Below, piece after piece: positions 8,643 to 16,186 of a stretch of DNA of 28,675 nt. The notes beneath the pieces are model-generated. The model worked only from the letters and a program-made list of their open reading frames with translations, was not told the origin of the DNA and did not search any database. This DNA is from CAYYJM01 sp964471755 (GTDB taxonomy: Bacteria > Planctomycetota > Planctomycetia > Gemmatales > Gemmataceae), in the NCBI GenBank assembly GCA_964471755.1, contig CAYYJM010000052.1:1-28675 (forward strand). The letters are read 5' to 3'. Made by a program: the position numbers and the translations under genes. Each line of letters starts with the position of its first letter. Position 1 is the stretch's first letter.

Positions 8643-8671
8643 TTGATCCCGTGCCGACTCCCCCATTTACT
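8643..8671 (+). promoter_or_regulatory. Candidate sigma-70-type promoter for the zinc-finger gene
   Basis: TTGATC (8643-8648) and TTTACT (8666-8671) are separated by 17 bases, each with four of six consensus matches. The predicted transcript would start about 13 bases before the ATG and still include the AAGGAAG ribosome binding site. Weak and unconfirmed. Confidence 0.3.
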
Positions 8672-8690
8672 CGCATCCCAAGGAAGACGC

Positions 8691-8918
8691 ATGGGGAACA
8701 AGACCCGTCCGTGTCTCCGCTGCAATGCCCAGATCCCGGCCGCGCGCTGCGCAGCTCTGCCCGAGACGCGCGTCTGCGTCGAGTGCAGCAAGGCGATCGG
8801 CGGCGAGTTCGTCTACGAAGCCACCACCCAGGGCCTGAGCAAGGGCGGCATCAAGATCACCGGCACCGAACTGGTCGCCGTCCGCAAGCGCCGCAAGAAG
8901 ATCGAGCGCATCAACTGA
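8691..8918 (+). CDS. Small DksA/TraR-type C4 zinc-finger protein
   Basis: 75 residues, starting at an ATG preceded by AAGGAAG. Cys8, Cys11, Cys29 and Cys32 form CX2C-X17-CX2C, and the intervening RCAALPETRVCVEC matches the DksA/TraR zinc-finger signature. Full DksA has a long coiled coil that enters the RNA polymerase secondary channel; this protein starts almost at the first cysteine, so the coiled coil is absent. The C-terminal half is basic (VRKRRKKIERIN) and could bind nucleic acid or polymerase. It is a single gene, with a DUF1549 gene 78 bases downstream. Fold assignment is good; a role in transcription is inferred. Confidence 0.75.
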   Translation: MGNKTRPCLRCNAQIPAARCAALPETRVCVECSKAIGGEFVYEATTQGLSKGGIKITGTELVAVRKRRKKIERIN

Positions 8919-8996
8919 TTTCCCTTCGCGATCCGCCGGCCGGCGTGGTAGGCTAATCCCACCTGCCGGATAATCTCGCCGTGTCGGAGTCGCGCC

Positions 8997-10644
8997 ATGC
9001 CACGGTTCGTTCTCGTCCTGACTCTCCTCGTCGCCGGGACCACCCGGGCCGACGAGCCGCTTCATCGCCGGATCGACGGCCTGATTCTCAAGGGCGTCGA
9101 GGCGAAGCTCGTCAGCCCCCGGGCCGACGACGCCGAATTCCTTCGTCGAGTCACGCTCGACCTGGCCGGCACCATCCCGACACCGGCCGAGGTGCGTGCC
9201 TTCCTCGACGATCCCGCAGCCGACAGGCGAACGAAGAAGATCGACGCCCTTCTCGCCGCGCCAACGTATGCCCGGACGATGAGTGAACGCTTCCACGTCG
9301 TTCTCATGGAGCGACTCGGCGACCACGCCGGCTGGAACAAGTACCTCGAAGATGCCTTCGCCAGCAACCGGCCCTGGGACGCGCTCAGCCGCGAGATCCT
9401 CCGCGCGTCGCCGGCTCCAGACGCGCCCCGGTCGGCCGCCTTCTGGATGTCGAAACGCCTGGAGAACTACGGTCAGAACCCGGTCGATTACTCCGCCCTG
9501 ACGCGCGATGTTGGCCGACTCTTCCTCGGCAAGGACTTTCGCTGCTGTGAGTGCCACGATCACCTGTTCGTCGCCGACTACAAGCAGCGCGACTTTCAGG
9601 GCCTGGCCCTGCTCGTGCAGAACGCCCATCTCATCGATGCGGCCACGCCGCTGGTCGGCGAGCAGGTAGATGGCGAGCCGATGGCCGCGATCGTCGCATC
9701 GCGGTTCAGGCCGTCGAAGGTCTTGCTGAGGCTGGAGACCGGGTGGTTGACCCACTTGAAGGCGTCGTTGGAGGNNNNNNNNNNCCGGGCGCCGGGTCGT
9801 TCCTGAACAGCCTGGAGTGGTGCCCGGCCTGGCCGAGGTCGCCATCCCGGCGCAGGAGAAGGGCAAGGAGTACCTCGTTCCGGCCGAGCCGAGGAAGAAG
9901 ATCCCCGGCGTCTTGAAATTCAGTCCGCTGGCGACCCTGGCCGACGAGATCGTCCAGAGCCCGGACTTCGCCCGGAACATCGTCAACCGCGTCTGGTTCC
10001 TGCTCCTGGGCCGTGGTCTTGTCCATCCGCTCGACCTGAACCACAGCGGCAACCCGCCCTCGCATCCCGCGCTGCTCGACCAGTTGACGAAGGAGTTCGT
10101 CGCGAAGAAATACGACCTGAAATGGCTCGTTCGCGAGATTCTGCTGACCGAGGTCTATCAGCGCTCCTCGCACCGACCCGCCGGCGTCGAGACGATCGAT
10201 CCGGCGAAATTCCTCACGGCCCTGGAACGTCGTCTGTCGCCGGAGCAGTTGACGCGTGCGTTCCTCCTCGCCGTCGGCGACGCCAGCCCCGAGGCGGCGA
10301 CGAAACTGAAGGCTACGCTGATCAAGACGTTCGGTGCCCCGCAGCGCGAACCGGAGGAGGAGGTCGAGCCGTCCCTGCGCGGAGCCCTGTTCCTGCGCAA
10401 CGATCCGACCGTGCTGCGCTGGCTGGAGCCGAAGCCGGGCAACCTGCTCGATCGTGCCAGCAAACTCGACGACGCGAAGGCGATCGAGGAATTGTACCTG
10501 GCGATCCTGACACGCCGGCCCACGGCCGATGAGACGAAGTCGCTCACCGAACACCTGAAGGCGAATGCTGGCAGGCGATCGGCCGCACTGGCGAACGTCG
10601 CCTGGGCGCTGCTCGCTTCGACGGAGTTCGGAGTGAACCATTGA
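8997..10644 (+). CDS. DUF1549/DUF1553 (PSCyt2/PSD1) protein, interrupted by an assembly gap
   Basis: The protein begins with a signal peptide (MPRFVLVLTLLVAGTTRA), preceded by CGGAG. Residues about 20-215 are DUF1549 (RRVTLDLAGTIPTPAEVRAF), with a CXXCH motif at Cys183, Cys186 and His187. After the gap, a different register continues as DUF1553 (ARNIVNRVWFLLLGRGLVHP, REILLTEVYQRSS, KFLTALERRLSPEQL) to TGA at 10642-10644. To keep one frame, the true gap must be a multiple of three bases. About 100 bases before the gap (about 9670-9774) do not resemble the family, so the sequence there may be misassembled. It lacks the N-terminal cytochrome domain of longer relatives. Its role is unproven; these proteins are abundant in planctomycetes, exported, and often paired with DUF1501 proteins, though no such partner adjoins here. 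Confidence 0.8.
9775..9784. other. Assembly gap (10 N) inside the DUF1549/DUF1553 gene
   Basis: Ten undetermined bases, the usual placeholder length. The frame changes across it: frame 3 before, frame 1 after. An intact gene therefore needs a true length divisible by three. Confidence 0.98.
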
Positions 10645-10650
10645 GGCGGC

Positions 10651-10679
10651 TTGCGGTGCAGTCGAGCGGGTGGCATAAT
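10651..10679 (+). promoter_or_regulatory. Candidate promoter for the DUF5678-like/retropepsin pair
   Basis: TTGCGG (10651-10656) and CATAAT (10674-10679) have 17-base spacing. The start codon at 10714 would be about 30 bases from the predicted transcript start, with GGAGGA in between. It begins just after the preceding gene's stop. Confidence 0.5.
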
Positions 10680-10713
10680 AAGCTAATGGCACCTCTGACG
10701 GAGGAGGATCGCG

Positions 10714-10998
10714 ATGGACGAAAACCACACCTCAGACGAACCCCGGGTGCAAACGGTCGAGGCAACCTCACCTCCCGACGAAACGATGCAGGCCTTTGGT
10801 CGGGTCGCTGCGGCCTGGAAGCGCAATCGGCCGAACTTCCCGCTCGCCAAACTCGAGAAATATCAAGGGCGATACATCGCCTGGAATCCCGAGGTGACGA
10901 CGATCATCCTTTCTGCGGAAACAGACGAGGGGATTGAAGATCGAATCCGCACTGCCGGTTACGATCCGGCCCTCTGCCTGGTCGAGTTCATCCCGTAA
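10714..10998 (+). CDS. Small DUF5678-like protein, possible partner of the adjacent retropepsin
   Basis: 94 residues, started at an ATG with a strong GGAGGA upstream. Residues about 1-35 are polar and probably flexible. Residues about 42-94 (LEKYQGRYIAWNPEVTTI, then EGIEDRIRTAGYDPALCLVE) follow the pattern of DUF5678: 'the Y+G+WVA', a short beta segment, an amphipathic helix and a closing strand. That domain is recalled from memory and the match is moderate. The gene lies 18 bases before a retropepsin-like gene; I recall this kind of pairing in cyanobacteria and planctomycetes, possibly as a toxin-antitoxin-like or substrate-protease unit. No function is established. No signal peptide or membrane segment is visible. 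Confidence 0.6.
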   Translation: MDENHTSDEPRVQTVEATSPPDETMQAFGRVAAAWKRNRPNFPLAKLEKYQGRYIAWNPEVTTIILSAETDEGIEDRIRTAGYDPALCLVEFIP

Positions 10999-11016
10999 CC
11001 GTCGGGCCGTTCCGCG

Positions 11017-11481
11017 ATGCTACGTTTCCTGTACACGCCGGTCAACCTTCACAAGCCCAGCCCGGCACTCGGCGGCGTCCACGTCCGGCACATACCCTTA
11101 CTCCTCGTCGGCGTGACCGGACACCTCGGGCCGGTTGCTCGACACTTGCGGCTCGACAGCGGAGCGGACGATACCATCTTGCCTCTCTCGATGGCGACCG
11201 CTCTCGGTCTGGACCTGACATGCGCCCCGACGGCCGAAGCGGAGTCGGCAAGCGGGAACGTCGTTCGCTACCCATGCACCCGCGTGACCCTGCGCATTTC
11301 CGATGGCGTGGAGTTCTGTAGTTGGGATGCGGTGGTCGGGTTCGTAAGCACCCCCCGTCGGACGGGCCTCGCAGGCCTCGCAGGCTTCCTCAACTACTTC
11401 GACGCCGAGTTCTTCGGCGACAGCCACGAGTTTACTCTCCAGCCAAACACCGCCTTTCCCGGTCAACATGGTACGCACTGA
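11017..11481 (+). CDS. Retropepsin-like aspartic protease
   Basis: 154 residues. The active-site loop is LRLDSGADDTILPL, with the catalytic DSGA at Asp47-Ala50, followed by the ALGL helix typical of single-domain retropepsins, which work as homodimers. A later strand (WDAVVGFVSTPRRTGLAGLAGFLNYFDAEF) contains the hydrophobic-glycine and 'LG-FL' element usual for these proteins. No signal peptide is present, so the enzyme is probably cytoplasmic. The ATG follows the DUF5678-like stop by 18 bases, with only a weak ribosome binding site, suggesting coupled translation. The physiological substrate is unknown; the small upstream protein is a candidate. Confidence 0.82.
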   Translation: MLRFLYTPVNLHKPSPALGGVHVRHIPLLLVGVTGHLGPVARHLRLDSGADDTILPLSMATALGLDLTCAPTAEAESASGNVVRYPCTRVTLRISDGVEFCSWDAVVGFVSTPRRTGLAGLAGFLNYFDAEFFGDSHEFTLQPNTAFPGQHGTH

Positions 11482-11559
11482 CCGGGGAGATCACCACGGT
11501 TGACCTGACCAACGGAGTCATCGACTTTCGAGCTTCTCACCGACCGGCCGTTTTTCCGG

Positions 11560-11587
11560 TTGCCATCCCACCAACGCCGGCTAGGAT
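11560..11587 (+). promoter_or_regulatory. Candidate promoter for the DUF1559 gene
   Basis: TTGCCA (11560-11565) and TAGGAT (11582-11587) with 16-base spacing. It would give a leader of about 130 bases before the GTG at 11723. The region has no coding frame I can support. Low confidence because the leader is long. Confidence 0.35.
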
Positions 11588-11722
11588 ACAGATCAGCGAT
11601 TGAGACTCTGTCTCATCTGCCCCCCCACCGAGGCTGCTTAGCCACCGCTGCGCGATCCTCTCGCGTGTTCGTCCGCGATGCACCTCATCTCCGCCAGACT
11701 GGCATCCGCCGAGGAGGTCTTC

Positions 11723-12714
11723 GTGTTCGCACGCACCCGCCGTCTCGCCTTCACCCTGATCGAGCTGCTCGTCGTCATCGCGATCATCGCGATCCTGATT
11801 GNNNNNNNNNNCTGCTCCTGCCTGCCGTCCAGAAGGTCCGCGAGGCGGCCTCCCGCATGGCCTGCCAGAACAACCTCAAGCAGATCGGCCTGGCCCTGCA
11901 CGGCTACGAGGGCACGATGCGCACCTACCCGGTGGTTCGCTATCAGTCGGGAGTAACCGCCGCCTGGTCGATCCAGGCCTATCTGCTGCCGTACCTGGAG
12001 CAGGACAACCTCTACAAGATCGTGAACTTCAACACGCCCTACAAGGTCCAGCCGCTCGTGACCCAGCAGCGAATCCCCGTCTACCTCTGCTCCAGCGAAG
12101 TCAATGACAAGCCGCATCCCGACGACGGTATCCAGATGTACCCCACGACCTACGCGGCCAATTATGGCACCTGGTCCATCTACAATCATGCCACGCTGTC
12201 GGGCAACGGCGATGGGGCCTTTGTCCATGCCTTCCCCCAACGAGTTGCCAGCTTCACCGACGGCCTGAGTAACACCCTCGGCTTCTCCGAGGTCAAGGCC
12301 TGGAGCCCGTACCTGCGTGACGGCGGCAACCCGTCCACGCTCGGGGCCCCGCCACCGTTGCTGCCTGACAACATCACCAGCTACGGCAGCGCCTCGTTCA
12401 AGACGGACTCCGGTCACACGGAATGGGTCGATGCCCATGTCCAGCAAACCGGTTTCACGACCACCTTCGCGCCGAACGCGAAGGTGGCCTACACCTCTGG
12501 CGGCGTCGCCTATGACGCCGACTTCGTTTCGATGCGTGAGGAACACGGAACGCAACCCACCTACGCCGCCATCACCTCACGCAGTTACCACACCAACGGC
12601 GTCAACGCTCTGCTAATGGATGGTTCGGTTCACTTCTTCGCCAGCACCATCAACCTCGGCGTCTGGCGGGCCCTGGGCACCCGCAGTGGAGGTGAGCCAG
12701 CCAGCAACTATTAG
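11723..12714 (+). CDS. DUF1559 prepilin-like surface protein, interrupted by a short assembly gap
   Basis: The start is GTG at 11723, five bases after GAGGAGG; an ATG at 11678 has no ribosome binding site. The N-terminus (MFARTRRLAFTLIELLVVIA) is a type IV prepilin-like methylation and cleavage signal. The DUF1559 body follows (VREAASRMACQNNLKQIGLA and a long beta-rich region), and the C-terminus has the family's DGS motif (VNALLMDGSVHFF). DUF1559 proteins are hugely expanded in planctomycetes and are thought to be pseudopilin-like extracellular proteins; their substrates are unknown. Ten N at 11802-11811 shift the frame, but replacing them with two bases restores ILI-G-LLLPAVQK, the family consensus. 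The gene therefore appears intact. TAG ends it at 12712-12714. Confidence 0.9.
11802..11811. other. Assembly gap (10 N) in the DUF1559 gene; true length probably 2 bases
   Basis: The base before the gap is the first G of a codon and CTG CTC CTG follows it. Frame restoration needs a length of 2 modulo 3, and two bases complete a single glycine codon exactly where the family has it. Confidence 0.85.
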
Positions 12715-12741
12715 TCACCGGGCCCGGCCCGCGATTTCCTC

Positions 12742-12771
12742 TTGGGTTTTTGCCCCACTCGGCATTACGAT
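12742..12771 (+). promoter_or_regulatory. Candidate promoter for the HEAT/beta-propeller pair
   Basis: TTGGGT (12742-12747) and TACGAT (12766-12771) with 18-base spacing, about 47 bases before the ATG at 12819. A GGGGAGA ribosome binding site lies between them and the ATG. Matches are partial. Confidence 0.35.
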
Positions 12772-12818
12772 GGTGACGGGCTTCGTCGACCGGATCTTCT
12801 CCAGTGGGGAGACCTCTC

Positions 12819-14477
12819 ATGCGGGACCGCGCACCGACCCTGTGTCTGGTGGCACTGGCATTTCTGCCGTTGCTCCCGTTTCCCGGCTTCTCCGACGACG
12901 ATCAGACCACCCTCGCACAGGCCGATACCCGCCTCCTCAAGGAGTACGGCCTGTCCAGCGAACGGGCCGTCCTGCGCACCTTCTTCCAGCTCCGCACCCT
13001 GACCGACGCCGACCGGGCTCGCCTGCCCGGCTTCATCCAGCAACTCGGCAACGATGCCTTCGAGGATCGCGAGGCCGCCCAGGCTGCCCTCCTCGCCAGG
13101 GGACCGTCCATCCGCGATCTGCTCGAGAAGAATCGCAACCACGCCGACCCCGAGATTGCTCGCCGTGTCCGGGAACTGATCGACCGCATCGATAACGGCC
13201 CCGGCATCGAACTGACCAGCGCCGCCCTCCGCCAGTTCACCCGCACACCAGGCAACGACGCCGTCGCCGTCCTGCTCGACTATCTGCCCTTCGCCGAGGA
13301 TCCGGCCGTCACCGATCAGGTTCTCGAGGGCCTCGCTCGCTCCGTGACCGCCCCCGCGCCGGAGGTGCTGCACCAGGCCCTCGCCAGCACGAACGCCGAG
13401 CGTCGAGCCGCCGCGGCCTACGTCCTGGGCCGCTCGGCGGACCTGGCCGTTCGTGACAGGGTACTGCCGCTACTGACCGACAAGGTCGTCGCCGTCCGCC
13501 ATCGAGCCATCCAGGGTCTGCTCGCGGCGAAGGAACCGAAGGCGGTCACCGCGATGATCGATCTGATTCCGACGGCTCCGCTGCCGATCCTGGGGAGCAT
13601 CGAGGCGACCCTGTTCAACCTGGCCGGCACCGACACGCCGCAGGTGTCCAGCGGCACCGGCAGCCCGGACGACCGCCGACGCTGCCGGGACGGCTGGGCC
13701 GCCTGGTGGAAGGCCAACGCCGGTAAGGTCGATCTGGCCAGGGCCTCCCGACCGGCGGAGTTTCTCGGCCTGACCGTCGTGCCGGAGATGCACGCGAACA
13801 AGGTCTGGGAGTGCGGCCGGGATGGCAAGCCCCGCTGGGAACTGGCCGGCCTGCACTGCCCCATCGACGCCCAGGTGCTGCCGGGCGGCCGACTCCTCGT
13901 CGCGGAACTGAACGGCCACCGCGTCACCGAGCGCGACCACACCGGCAAGATCTTCTGGGAACACAAGGTCAACACGCCGATCGCCTGCCAGCGCCTGGCC
14001 AACGGCTCGACGTGGATCGCGACGAACCATCGCTTCTTCACCGTCGATCGGGCCGGCACGGAGACGCAGGTTTACACCCCGGAGAACGGCTTCTTCATCC
14101 ACTCGGCCTTCCGAACGCGCCAGGGCAACGTGGCGATCGTCAGCATGGGCGGCGAAGTCCGCGAGGTTTCGCCTGGCGGGCTGGTGATCCGCAAGATCCC
14201 GTTGTCGATCCAGGGGAGCTGGAGCGGCATTTCGGTGACGCCCAATGGTCACTACCTCGTCACGAACAACGGCAGCGGCAAGGTGCAGGAGATCAGCCAG
14301 GCGGGGAAGGTCGTCTGGGAGTTCACCGACCCGGCCGTCTGCTACGCGACGCGCCTGCCGGGTGGCAACACCCTGGTGGTCAACAACAACTTCGGTCTGC
14401 GCGAGGTCGATCGAGAGGGCAAGGTTGTCTGGGAGCAGAAAGTCGGCACGTCCCTCTGGCGCGGACATCGACGGTAA
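12819..14477 (+). CDS. Exported HEAT-repeat plus beta-propeller protein, first of a tandem pair
   Basis: 552 residues from the ATG at 12819, which has GGGGAGA upstream and opens a signal peptide (APTLCLVALAFLPLLPF). Residues about 55-275 are helical HEAT-like repeats (DAFEDREAAQAALLARG, NAERRAAAAYVLGRSADLAV), ending in a W-rich linker (GWAAWWKANAGKVDLA). Residues about 300-552 are a beta-propeller: several blades of 40-45 residues repeat the pattern 'LPGGxLLVxE...VxExDxxGKxxWE', similar to PQQ-like and arylsulfotransferase-type propellers. No catalytic residues stand out, so it probably scaffolds or binds a ligand in the periplasm. The next gene, 64 bases downstream, is a full-length paralogue. 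Confidence 0.8.
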   Translation: MRDRAPTLCLVALAFLPLLPFPGFSDDDQTTLAQADTRLLKEYGLSSERAVLRTFFQLRTLTDADRARLPGFIQQLGNDAFEDREAAQAALLARGPSIRDLLEKNRNHADPEIARRVRELIDRIDNGPGIELTSAALRQFTRTPGNDAVAVLLDYLPFAEDPAVTDQVLEGLARSVTAPAPEVLHQALASTNAERRAAAAYVLGRSADLAVRDRVLPLLTDKVVAVRHRAIQGLLAAKEPKAVTAMIDLIPTAPLPILGSIEATLFNLAGTDTPQVSSGTGSPDDRRRCRDGWAAWWKANAGKVDLARASRPAEFLGLTVVPEMHANKVWECGRDGKPRWELAGLHCPIDAQVLPGGRLLVAELNGHRVTERDHTGKIFWEHKVNTPIACQRLANGSTWIATNHRFFTVDRAGTETQVYTPENGFFIHSAFRTRQGNVAIVSMGGEVREVSPGGLVIRKIPLSIQGSWSGISVTPNGHYLVTNNGSGKVQEISQAGKVVWEFTDPAVCYATRLPGGNTLVVNNNFGLREVDREGKVVWEQKVGTSLWRGHRR

Positions 14478-14541
14478 CCGGGCTCACTCGCTGGGCGGGC
14501 CGTGCCGACGACAAGCGCCCGCCCGATGATTCTCCTCTTCG

Positions 14542-16182
14542 ATGATGAGGCACCCCGTGAACTGGCTCCGTCTGATTCTGCTGTGTCTGCTGATGCCGGT
14601 CCTGGTCCCCGCGGCCGACGAGGCTGAGCGGAGGGCCGACGAGCGACTGCTGAAGGAGCAGGGCATCGGCCCGGGTGGCGACGCCTTGCTGAAATTCCTT
14701 CGCCTGCGGAGCCCGACGGGCGACGATCGCCCGGAGATCAACCGCCTGCTCGCGGCCCTGGGCAGCGACTCATTCGAGGAACGCGAGAACGCCACGCAGT
14801 TGCTGATCCAGCGTGGTTCGAGCATCGCCGCCGACCTGAAGAAACTGGCCGACCATCCCGACGCCGAGGTTCGTCGGCGGGCCGCCGAGGCGCTCGCCGA
14901 GATCGAACACGGTCCCGGCCCGGCCCTGCCGGTGGCCGTCATCCGTCAACTCGTTCTGCAAGCGCCGGCCGGAACCGCGGCGGCTCTGCTTCGCTACGTC
15001 CCGTTCGCGGACGACGAGAGCATCGAGGACGCGATCATCGCCGGCCTGGAGCGGCTGCACCAGGGCAAGCCGCTGTCGCCGGCCCTGCTCGACGGCCTGC
15101 GTTCCCCGGCGGCAGCGATCCGCGGCGTGGCTGGCCGCATCGTCGGCGAACACGGCACCATCGAGCAGCGTGATCGGGCGGCGGCCCTGCTCCGGGATGG
15201 CGATCCGAACGTCCGTTTCCGCACGGCCGTCGGTCTGCTGACCGGCGGCCAGCGGGTCGCGGCGACGACGCTCATCGACCTGCTCCTGGAGAACCCGCCG
15301 CTCTGCTGGCAGGCCGAGGCGATCCTCTACCGCCTGGCCGGCGAGAAGGGGCCCGGCGTGACGACCAGCCTGGTCGAACTGGCTGGCCGGCGGAAGTCGC
15401 GCGAGGTCTGGACCGCCTGGTGGCGTGAGCATGGCAGTGCGGTCGATCTCGCCCGTCTGGGCGACCCCCGACAGCTGGGTTTGACTCTCGGCATCGAGTA
15501 CAATACGGGTCGGATCTGGGAAGCGCGGCCCGATCGGTCGCTGCGTTTCGAGTTGAAGGGGCTCCAGGGCCCGATGGAGGCTCAGTTGCTGGCCAATGGC
15601 CGTATTCTCGTTGCCGAGTCGAACGCTCGCCAGGTGACCGAGCGTGATCTGCAAGGCAACGTCATCTGGCGGCTCGATCTCAACGGCCAGGATCCGACCG
15701 GCTGTCAACGGCTGGCCAACGGCAACACGTTCGTCTCGACCTACGGCCGGGTCATGGAGTTCGCTCGTGACGGCAAATCGGTCTACTCCTTCGATCTGCC
15801 GCAAGGTTCCAACGCCATCCACAAGGCTCGCAACGGCAACATCCTCTTCGCGACGACCGAGAACATCATCGAGCTGACAACGACGGGTCAGCAGGTGCGA
15901 CAAATTCCGCTGCCGCGCGAGAACATGTGGGTTGGCCTCCTCGATCTGCCGGGCGATCGCTTCCTGGCGGCCAACTCGAGCAGTGGCCGGGTGGTCGAGA
16001 TCGATCGTGCGGGCAAGATCGTCTGGGAAGCGCGGGTGGCGGGGGCGTGCGGGGTCGAGCGAACGGCGACGGGCCACACACTGGTGGCCACGTCGAACCG
16101 GGTCGTGGAACTGGACCGTGCCGGTAACACGGTGTGGGAGCTGAAGACGCCGGGCTACGTCCGGCGTGTGCATCGGCGCTGA
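14542..16182 (+). CDS. Exported HEAT-repeat plus beta-propeller protein, second of a tandem pair
   Basis: 546 residues with the same order as its upstream neighbour: signal peptide (LRLILLCLLMPVLVPAADE), a shared 'DERLLKEQGIG' opening, HEAT-like repeats (DSFEERENATQLLIQRGSSI, HPDAEVRRRAAEALAEIE), the W-rich linker (VWTAWWREHGSAVDLARLG) and a propeller with the same blade pattern (QLLANGRILVAESNARQVTE). ATG codons at 14542 and 14545 lack a clear ribosome binding site; a GTG at 14557 is preceded by GATGAGG and would also begin the signal peptide, so the start is uncertain by five codons. It ends four bases from the convergent phosphofructokinase stop. The pair arose by tandem duplication and has diverged clearly. 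Function unknown. Confidence 0.8.
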   Translation: MMRHPVNWLRLILLCLLMPVLVPAADEAERRADERLLKEQGIGPGGDALLKFLRLRSPTGDDRPEINRLLAALGSDSFEERENATQLLIQRGSSIAADLKKLADHPDAEVRRRAAEALAEIEHGPGPALPVAVIRQLVLQAPAGTAAALLRYVPFADDESIEDAIIAGLERLHQGKPLSPALLDGLRSPAAAIRGVAGRIVGEHGTIEQRDRAAALLRDGDPNVRFRTAVGLLTGGQRVAATTLIDLLLENPPLCWQAEAILYRLAGEKGPGVTTSLVELAGRRKSREVWTAWWREHGSAVDLARLGDPRQLGLTLGIEYNTGRIWEARPDRSLRFELKGLQGPMEAQLLANGRILVAESNARQVTERDLQGNVIWRLDLNGQDPTGCQRLANGNTFVSTYGRVMEFARDGKSVYSFDLPQGSNAIHKARNGNILFATTENIIELTTTGQQVRQIPLPRENMWVGLLDLPGDRFLAANSSSGRVVEIDRAGKIVWEARVAGACGVERTATGHTLVATSNRVVELDRAGNTVWELKTPGYVRRVHRR

Positions 16183-16186
16183 GGGC

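Noticed and set aside
8667..10052. Long minus-strand open frame opposite the first DUF1549/DUF1553 gene
   Set aside because: Crosses the gap only because N is read as an unknown residue; the composition is that of antisense, and both flanks belong to family proteins on the plus strand.
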